DNA of 64,000 bases from Gavia stellata. Its lineage: Eukaryota > Chordata > Aves > Gaviiformes > Gaviidae. This document shows positions 1-9,400 of the stretch, piece after piece; the first letter of the stretch is position 1; every line of letters starts with the position of its first letter. Below the pieces are notes generated by a model that was given only the letters and a program-made list of their open reading frames with translations, made no database searches and had not been told where the DNA came from. The stretch is taken from contig NC_082610.1 in the NCBI RefSeq assembly GCF_030936135.1, positions 19,602,428 through 19,666,427 of the forward strand. The letters are read 5' to 3'. The translations under genes and the position numbers were made by a program.

Positions 1-404
1 GCCGCCTCTCACCACGCAGAAGACCACCGCCACCACCTCTGCCAGCACCACCTCCAAGACCTCTGTCTCCAGTCAGCCCAGCCCCGCTAGCAGCACAGAA
101 GTCCCTCTGACAAGGACGTCTCCAAGTCCCAGCTCTACACCTGCCCCCAGCAGCCCACACAGCACCCGCCTGCCATCGGTCGCCACTTCCACAGTCTCTT
201 CCACCTCAGCCCCAACCACCAGCCCCAAGACTACGCCTACAACCCTATGGCCCAAACCCTCTTCTCTGATGACCAGTGCTCCAAAAGAGTCACCTGCACC
301 AGAGTCCTCCGCACCCTCCACAGCCAAAACCACCCCACTGCCTTCGCCTGCTTCTTCTCCCTTCTCAACTGTGTCCTCAACGTGGATGAGCTCCTCACAT
401 CCTG
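1..404 (+). CDS. MUC6: MUC6 PTS exon, copy 1 (5' end cut by window)
   Basis: Reads in frame from base 2 as PPLTTQKTT..., rich in Ser, Thr and Pro with no cysteine, and ends SSSHPG at a gtaagg donor (405). The last base is the first base of a Gly/Ala codon (phase 1). It is one unit of the repeated exon family; by comparison with the other copies about 35 bases are missing at the left edge. Confidence 0.9.
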
Positions 405-3400
405 GTAAGGCTCCCTCCTGCCCTTCCTGCTACTTCCGCTTGCCCTTCACAGCTCTTACTCTTCCTTCCTTCCATCCATCATTCCATCATTCCTTCCAAG
501 CACCATATGCCACTTCCACATTCATTTTGGTCTTTTGCCCACCCTTCCTGCTGCCTATGGTCAGCCGGGATCCTGGTGCAGTCCCGGGAATGGAGCTAAT
601 GTTGGTTCCTAGCAGGTTGGCTGCTTCTGTGATTTAGATGGGTGTCCAGGCCACTGTTGATAGCACATAAGTGCTTGTGCTATTGCTGAGGAGCGCTAGC
701 ACAGCATCCAGGCCTTCTCTGCTTCTCCTTCTGCCTGCCGGGGAGTGGGCAAGGGGTGGCAAAGAGGTTGGTCGGGGACACAGCCAAGATAGCTGACCCA
801 AAGCGAGTGACCAAGGAGATATCCCATAGCACAGAACACCATGCGGAGCAGTAAAATGGGGTGCGGGGAAGTTTTTCCCAAGTAGCTGTTGCTCGGAGAC
901 TGGCTGGGCATTGGCCACCAGTGGGAGGTGGTCAGTGATTGCCGTTGCATCTTGTGGGTGAGCTTTGGTTTCTTTTTCCTTCAGTTTTTTCGCTTCTGAC
1001 AACTATCTGTATCTGGACACACATGGGTTTTTTTGCTTTTGCACTTCGATTCTCTCCCCTTTCCCACTGAGAGAGAGTGCGCGAGTGGCTGGGTGGGCAC
1101 TTGGCATCCAGCCAGGGTCACCCCTCCGCTGACTGGCACAGGCATTGGCCCTGACTGGGTCTAAGCACGATGTGGAGGCTTAGGAAAGCAGTCAGAAGCC
1201 CAATCATCCACCTTGCTCAGCGAGACTCAGTGTGATACAGGGCTGCTTTTCTCACTCAAGGCCCCAGCCCAGGGCTTCTGCCCACCTCCTTTACCTTCCC
1301 TTCTTGGCCTGCTATGTTCAGTCAACCTGTGCTTTCCTCCCCGCAGCCTTTACCCACAAGAAAACTGTGCCACACATTGTGCTGCCTCTCACCACGCAGA
1401 AGACCACCGCCACCACCTCCGCCAGCACCACCTCCAAGACCTCTGTCTCCAGTCAGCCCAGCCCCGCTAGCAGCACAGAAGTCCCTCTGACAAGGACGTC
1501 TCCAAGTCCCAGCTCTACGCCTGCCCCCAGCAGCCCGCTCAGCACCCGCCTGCCATCGGTCGCCACTTCCACAGTCGTCTCTACCTCAGCCCCAACCACC
1601 AGCCCCAAGACCACGCCTACGACCCTATGGCCCAAGCCCTCTTCTCCGACGACCAGTGCTCCAAAAGAGTCACCTGCACCAGAGTCCTCCGCACCCTCCA
1701 CAGCCAAAACCACCCCACTGCCTTCACCTGCATCTTCTCTCTCCTCAACTGTTTCCTCAACATGGATGAGCTCCTCACATCCCGGTAAGGCTCCATTCAG
1801 CTCTTCCGACACTCTGCCTGCCTTCCAGGCTCACACTTCCATTCTTGCTTCTTTTTTAGCATCGCAGGCCACTCGGTCTTTGTGTTCTCCTTGCTTGCTG
1901 TTCCTATTTCCTTGGCATTGGCACTTTGGAATGGCCCTGTGGGACAGGTCTCTCCCACAGAGCCTGGCCTGCCTTTCTGGGAAGGGGCAGACAGTATGCT
2001 GTGCCTGTTCCCTGGAGGGAGACACACACATCCAGAGAGGCTCCTCTTCCAGGGAGAGGCAGATCGTGCTTGAGCATCAGAGAGCACCCTCAAGTTGCTG
2101 TCCTTGTCCCCCCCTTGTTGGGGGAAGAGCATAATGGGGAGGCTGAGGGCAGGAACTAGAGGTGCACTGCTCTGTCTTGCCAAACAAGACTCAGTGCAGT
2201 GCACTGCTGTCTTTCTTGCACGTGTCCTTGGCAGGGGGCTGCCTTCTCCTTCCCCCCTTGCCCTCATCCTCGACTGACCTGTGCTTTCCTCCCTGCAGCC
2301 TTCACCCACAAAAAGACAACCATGCCACACATTGTGCCGCCTCTCACCACGCAGAAGACCACCGCCACCACCTCCGCCAGCACCACCTCCAAGACCTCTG
2401 TCTCCAGCCCCGCTAGCAGCACAGAAGTCCCTCTGACAAGGATGTCTCCAAGTCCCAGCTCTACGCCTGCCCCCAGCAGCCCGCTCAGCACCCGCCTGCC
2501 ATCGGTCGCCACTTCCACAGTCTCCTCTACCTCAGCCCCAACCACCAGCCCCAAGACCACGCCTACGACCATAATGCCTAAGCCCTCTTCCCCAGCGACC
2601 AGTGCTCCAAAAGAGTCACCTGCACCGGAGTCCTCCGCACCCTCCACAGCCAAAACCACCCCACTGCCTTCACCTGCTTCTTCTCCCTCCTCAACTGTGT
2701 CCTCAACGTGGATGAGCTCCTCACATCCTGGTAAAGTTCCCTCCTGCCCTTCCTGCTACTTCCGCCTGCCCTTCACAGCTCTTACTCTTCCTTCCTTCCA
2801 TCCATCATTCCATCATTCCTTCCAAGCACCATATGCCACTTCCACATTCATTTTGGTCTTTTGCCCACCCTTCCTGCTGCCTTTGGTCAGCCGGGATCCT
2901 GGTGCAGTCCCGGGAATGGAGCTAATGTTGGTTCCTAGCAGGTTGGCTGCTTCTGTGATTTAGATGGGTGTCCAGGCCACTGTTGATAGCACATAAGTGC
3001 TTCTGGTATTGCTGAGGAGCGCTAGCACAGCATCCAGGCCTTCTCTGCTTCTCCTTCTGCCTGCCGGGGAGTGGGCAAGGGGTGGCAAAGAGGTTGGTCG
3101 GGGACACAGCCAAGATAGCTGACCCAAAGTGAGTGACCAAGGAGATATCCCATAGCACAGAACACCATGCGGAGCAGTAAAATGGGATGTGGGGAAGTTT
3201 TTCCCAAGTAGCTGTTGCTCAGAGACTGGCTGGGCATTGGCCACCAGTGGGAGGTGGTCAGTGATTGCCATTGCATCTTGTGGGTGAGTTTTGGTTTCTT
3301 TTTCCTTCAGTTTTTTCACTTTTGACAACTATCTGTATCTGGACACACATGGCTTTTTTTGCTTTTGCACTTCCGATTCTTTCCCCTTTCCCACTGAGGG

Positions 3401-6400
3401 AGAGTGAGCGAGTGGCTGGGTGGGCACTTGGCATCCAGCCAGGGTCAGCCCTCCGCTGACTGGGTCTAAGCACGATGTGGAGGATTAGGGAAGCAGTCAG
3501 AAGCCCAATCATCCACCTTGCTCAGCGAGACTCAGTGCGATACGGGGCTGCTTTTCTTGCTCAAGTCTCCAGCCCAGGGCTTCTGCCCACCTCCTTTACG
3601 TTCCCTTCTTGGCCTGCCACACTCAGTCAACCTGTGCTTTCCTCCCTTCAGCCTTCACCCACAAAAAGACAACCGTGCCACACATTGTGCTACCTCTCAC
3701 CACGCAGAAGACCACTGCCTCCACCTTTGCTAGCACCACCTCCAAGACCTCTGTCTCCAGCCCCACTAGCAGCACAGAAGTCCCTCTGACAAGGACGTCT
3801 CCAAGTCCCAGCTCTACACCTGCCCCCAGCAGCCCGCTCAGCACCCGCCTGCCATCGGTCGCCACTTCCACAGTCTCCTCTACCTCAGCCCCAACCACCA
3901 GCCCCAAGACCACGCCTACAACCATAATGCCTAAGCTCTCTTCCCCAACGACCAGTGCTCCAAAAGAGTCACCTGCACCAGAATCCTCCGCACCCTCCAC
4001 AGCCAAAACCACCCCACTGCCTTCACCTGCTGCTTCTCTGTCCTCAACTGTTTCCACAACATTGATGACCTCCTTACGTCCTGGTAAGTCTCCCTCCGGC
4101 CCTTTTCACCGCTCTGCCTGCGCTTCCCAGCTCTTAGACTTCCATACTTCCTTCCTTTCTTTATTTTGATCCGCACACACTGCTCAGGTGCTTGTTTGCC
4201 ACTTCATCTCCTTTTCTACATCTTTTGGCATTAGCATATTGGTATGGCCTGCCTTTGGTACGGCCCTGGGGCTCAGGTCTCTCCCACAGAGCTCGACCTG
4301 CCTGTCTGGGAAGGGGCAGATAGTATGCTGTGCCTGTTTCTTGGAGGGAGACATTCATATCCGGAGAGGCTGCTCTTCCAGGGAGAGGCAGAGCGTGCTT
4401 GAGCATCAGAGAGCACCATCAAGTTGCTGTCCTTGTCCCTCCTTGTTGTGGGAAGAGCATAATGGGGAGGCTGAGGGCAGGAACTAGAGGCCCACTCCCA
4501 CATCTTGCCAAACAAGACTCAGTGTGGTGCACTGCTGCCTTTCTTACCCAGGATGGCAGTCCAGACCTTCTGCCCACTGCCTTCTTCCCCCCTTGCCCTC
4601 ATCCTTGACTGACCTGTACTTTCTTCCCCACAGCCTTCACCCACAAAAAGACAACCACGCCACACATTGTGCCGCCTCTCACCACGCAGAAGACCACCGC
4701 CACCACCACCTCCAAGACCTCTGTCTCCAGTCAGCCCAGCCCCGCTAGCAGCACAGAAGTCCCTCTGACAAGGACGTCTCCAAGTCCCAGCTCTACGCCT
4801 GCCCCCAGCAGCCCGCTCAGCACCCACCTGCCATCGGTCGCCACTTCCACAGTCTCCTCCACCTCAGCCCCAACCACCAGCCCCAAGACCACACCTACGA
4901 CCCTGTGGCCAAAGCCCTCTTCCCCGACGACCAGTGCTCCAAAAGAGTCACCTGCACCAGAGTCCTCCGCACCCTCAACAGCCAAAAGCAGTACCTGGCT
5001 TCCCTCATCTGCTTCTTCTCCCTCAACTGTTTCCTCAACATGGATGAGCTCCTCACATCCCGGTAAGGCTCCCTCCGGCCCTTCCCACCTCTCTGCCTGC
5101 TCTTCCCAGCTCTCACACTGCTATCCTTCTTTCCTTTCTTCATTTTGATCTGCACACACCGATCAGGTGTTTGTTTCCAACTTTATCTTCTTTTCTACTT
5201 TCTTTGGCATTGGCACGTTGATATGGCCTGCCTTTGGTATGACCCTGGGCACAGGTCTCTCCCACAGAGCCTGGCCTGCCTCTCTGGGAAGGGGCAGACG
5301 GTACGCTGTGCCTGTTCCTTGGAGGGACAGATGCACATCCGGAGAGGCTTCTCTTCCAAGGAGAGGCAGAGCGTGCTTGACCATTGGAGAGCACCCTCAA
5401 GGTGCTGCCCTTGTCCCCTTTTGTTGGGGGAAGAGCGTAACGGGGAGGCTGAGGGCTGGAGCTAGAGGCCCACTCCCACATCTTGCCAAACAAGAGTCAG
5501 CGTGGCAAGACGATGCCTTTCCTGCACATGCCACCGGCACAGGGCTTCTACCCACCTCCTTTACCTTCCCTCCTTGGCCTGCCACACTCACTAAACCTGT
5601 GCTTTCTTCCCTGCAGCCTTCACCCACAAAAAGACAACTGTGCCACACATTGTGCCGCCTCTCACCACGCAGAAGACCACTGCCACCACCTCCACCAGCA
5701 CCACCTCCAAGACTTCTGTCTCCAGCCCCGCTAGCAGCACAGAAGTCCCTCTGACAAGGACGTCTCCAAGTCCCAGCTCTACGCCTGCCCCCAGCAGCCC
5801 ACACAGCACCCGCCTGCCATCGGTCACCACTTCCACAGTCTCTTCTGCTTTGGCCCCAACCACCAGCCCAATGCCTACACCTATACCCCTCACTACTTCC
5901 ACATTTAGGTCTTCTGAGAGTACTACGCATTTTTCCTCACCAAATACCACATTTAGTCCACACGCCAAAGCATTTTCATTAGTAGTTCCTACCACTATCT
6001 CTGCCAAGTCCCGTCCAGTTTTGATCCCAACTGTTTCATCTACAACAATCACTTTTGCTCCTAGTGTTATTACTACTGCTTCTACAGAGTCCGCTGAAAG
6101 GACTTCTTTGCGAACAACAACATTAACCACTACCCGCACTACGTCATCTCCTTCTTTCACCTCTAGACTTTCGACATCCTTGTCTTCTGTTGTACCATTA
6201 ACAGTGCCACAAGGTAAAGTATATCCATACCATTTCCTATATCATGTTTTTGTTTTTAGCACATCTTTTTTTTCATGAAGAATGAAAGAAATGTATGAAT
6301 TCTTACATTATATATTCTTTGGCTACAATACCATTTGTATGCATTGGCTCCATCTTTTCTTTTTGCCCTTTCTGCAGTTACTTTTCATAGAATAGTTGTC

Positions 6401-9400
6401 TGGAGTCTTTGATTTCATAACAACAGCTTCCCTACTGTATACTGGTGTAAACATTAAAAAGTGTGAGTTAAGGAGCCCAACAGGATGCACATCAGAAGAG
6501 TCACAGAATCGTGTGGTTTTTAATCTTAAAATCCCGGTTAAGCAGTATAAGAAAAATACCTCGTATTTGGACAGGCTGTCTCTCAACTTACCCTGCAGTC
6601 CTCCTGTTTGCTTTCATATAGTCTTTTCTGCACACTTGAGCATTTTTTGGTATCTCTTCTGCAGGATACTGGTTTCTCAGTTTTCAAGGTTCTTGGCTCC
6701 TGTGCATAATCAAAACCTAATACGTTTTGATTGAAAGAATACTGCATTCTACAATTTCTGCACCATTTCTTGTAAAGGGAGGCACACAAAGCAACATCCT
6801 CTCTTCTGGTTTTAAATGGAACTGTCCTACTTTAGGATCTACAAGACAGGACTCAGGAACACTGGTGTGGATGCACAAGAGATATCCATCCACACATTTT
6901 TAACTGTATTCTGTATAGGTAGCAGAGGCCTAGTTTCTAGTCCTGTTTAGAAACAGTGAGGCAGACAGTATTTATTCAACGCTTCCTAGGATATGGATTA
7001 ACCCTTCTAAGAATAAACCAGACTGACATATGCACTGTTCAATCTGTGATCGGAAGGCGCATCTCCTGCGTCGTTCTTTGTGTGTTTTTTTGTTTTAACT
7101 GCTGTTTGAGGACCCAGAGAAGAGTGAACATCTCAATTTCAGCTACTTCACATTCTCTTTTGGGAGAGTTCAGCATACAAAGGAGAAACTACCTGCAAAG
7201 TGTACTCTAGCCATCTCATACTGCCTTCTTTCCTGTTGCCTTCTGCACTGTCATTACCACCTTCACTGTTTGCTTTCCTTTTCTGAGTGTTTAATTCCTA
7301 AAGAAAGTACAACCTCACCTCCAACAAGTTACAGCCCTCACTTGCCTTATCTGTTTCAGTAATTAGGAGGGATATGCAGCATCCTAGTAGGCCTGCCCTT
7401 TTCTACCCTGCTAATAATGAGATTGTAAGTATTTGCATCTTTTTATCTTTGAACCACATGTTCAAAATTTTTCCACAGACCTATATTCTATTTCCTTAGT
7501 TGTTGTGAATCTTCAAAGTCCTCTATTCTGTCGTTACAACCAGAAACTTAACTCTAACAGCAACAAAAAGAAAACCAAAGTGGAACACCACGCTCCAGTC
7601 ATCCAAGACATCACCTACCGAGTCTTACTCCAGAAGACCGATTTACACAAAGGTCCCAAATAGTCAACTGAGGAGACTGTATTTGTGGTTAACTACTACT
7701 CTCGGAGGGTGGTGTGAGGATCACTGTGTAACAGTGGGTACGGTCACCGGTGGCACCACCTTTCGTCTCTGTTCTGGCTGTGAACCCTGTCAGCAGAGCG
7801 CAGCTTGGACAGGTCGGTCAGCTCAGCCACAAGCCACGGCAGAACTATCTACTTGCAGAGCAAGCGACTGAACGCACAACCTGTCCTTCCTCTCGCTGTT
7901 ACACAAGCGATGCGGCACCAAAGAGGCCAGTTTCAGTTCTTTTAGCAGAAAGGAGGCTCAAATCGAGAGCCTGCGTGAGCATGAGGAAATGACAGTTTGA
8001 CCCAAGGGCTGGCATTCTTTCTATTGCCCCACTCCCTTTGACCCCGCTTTCCCTGCATCCTCATAATTTTCACCTCACAGAATGGGAATCCACGTAGGAG
8101 CTCTCACAAGGATTTTCCCCAGTATAATTATGTTTTTGGTGCCTTCTTTAGATTTTGTTCACATTCTTTTTCTAAGAGAAGTGCTGCAGAATAGTATCTT
8201 CCCAACCATACCATTACCGGGTTTGGTCCTTGCAGTTAACAGGCAGTACCTCCCAGTATTTATTTCACAAGTTCAGAAAGTTGTGAACAAGTTCTTCCCC
8301 TTTCTCTGCACATTTTTCAGCCCTAAATTGAGTAATTCTGGTACTTTTCAGTCTTGCAGTGTATTAACAATACCTTTCAGTCCAGAAAGAAAAGTTAAAT
8401 ACTGGCCTAGTTCCTAGCTCTTCATTTATGAGATACAGCTATAGTACCTTAGTCTAGTGGAAAATGAGGCAACTAGTAACTGGCCAATGACAAATTCCTG
8501 AATTCCTGCAACAACAGTCAGGTTTCATCCACAGCCTTTCTTCAAGCCGGGAACGGGCTCAAAAGAGCATTGCACAGGAGCAGTGCAAGAGGGGCATAAA
8601 TTGCCTTCGTAGTATTTGACATCTTTGTTCTCCTTAACATAAACTTCAGACACAATCTTCAAACTCGTCGGACAACCTGTGTTTTCAAGTGGCTTTTTGC
8701 TTCGGGAAGTGCATAGTGTCTTGCTTCAAGTCAGGAGAAAAATGTAAGATCAATACATGTAACCATTACCTGCTAGGTAGCATTACGCATTCTATCTAGT
8801 AAGGAAAGACAGACTTCAGGCAGGCATCCAAGTCGTGAACTTCTGGCTGCCTGTAAATAAAGAAATCCTTAAAATGAGCAAAATAAGCATTTTTTAAGTA
8901 AATAAAATCTACTACAAAGTCTGTGAACCAGAAATAATTCCGCCAGAATTAGCCAGCTGGGCGTTTCATTTGCATCTTTGTGTTCTCATCAGTGGATTTG
9001 AGTTTTTTCCTGCTGGACTGATAGGAATTTTTTGGCACATTTGTAATTCCAGCAACTCTTTTTTTCTTAGTTATGCTGGAGGGTAACTATCTCACGCATG
9101 TCCAACGCCTAGTGTAAAACCTCTTGCCGTGTTACTCGCTTGTGACTTGTTACTTGTCTCAGGCAATAGGAATGGTTTTCCATGAAACCGAGCATGGAGG
9201 CTTCTGGCATCCAGCAAAGGTCACTCGAGAAGACCAAGATTAATTTCTGCTATAATTTTTTATTTTTACATTTGACAGAGCGTTGCAGAGAACTCGAATA
9301 TGAAGAAAAAATAACGTACAAAGGCTGTTCTACAAACGTCACTTTAAGCCGATGTGAAGGATCGTGTCCATCTTCAACAAAGTAAGGATAGTTGAGCGAG

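Larger units (their letters stand above)
1..6213 (+). repeat. Tandem array of duplicated mucin exon-plus-intron units
   Basis: Exon ends fall at 404, 1784, 2730, 4083, 5062 and 6213, so the spacing alternates about 1.38, 0.95, 1.35, 0.98 and 1.15 kb. Exons and introns are both repeated at high identity. Introns 405-1346 and 2731-3651 are near-copies of each other (one class); 1785-2298, 4084-4633 and 5063-5616 form a second, shorter class. Length differences between exons are whole codons: for example QPS is present in copies 1, 2 and 5 and absent in 3, 4 and 6, and SAST is absent in copy 5. This looks like unequal crossing-over of a phase 1-1 exon. Confidence 0.9.

Noticed and set aside
1453..1812. 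Long antisense open frames opposite the mucin exons (also at 73-333, 2264-2659, 3623-4057, 4731-4985 and 5591-6160).
   Set aside because: They recur in every exon copy because the Ser/Thr/Pro codon bias keeps the opposite strand free of stops. They have no domains and are shadows of the mucin frame.
6500..6540. Short resemblance to the avian CR1 3' end (CACAGAATCGTGTGG).
   Set aside because: Too short, with no CR1 body on either side.
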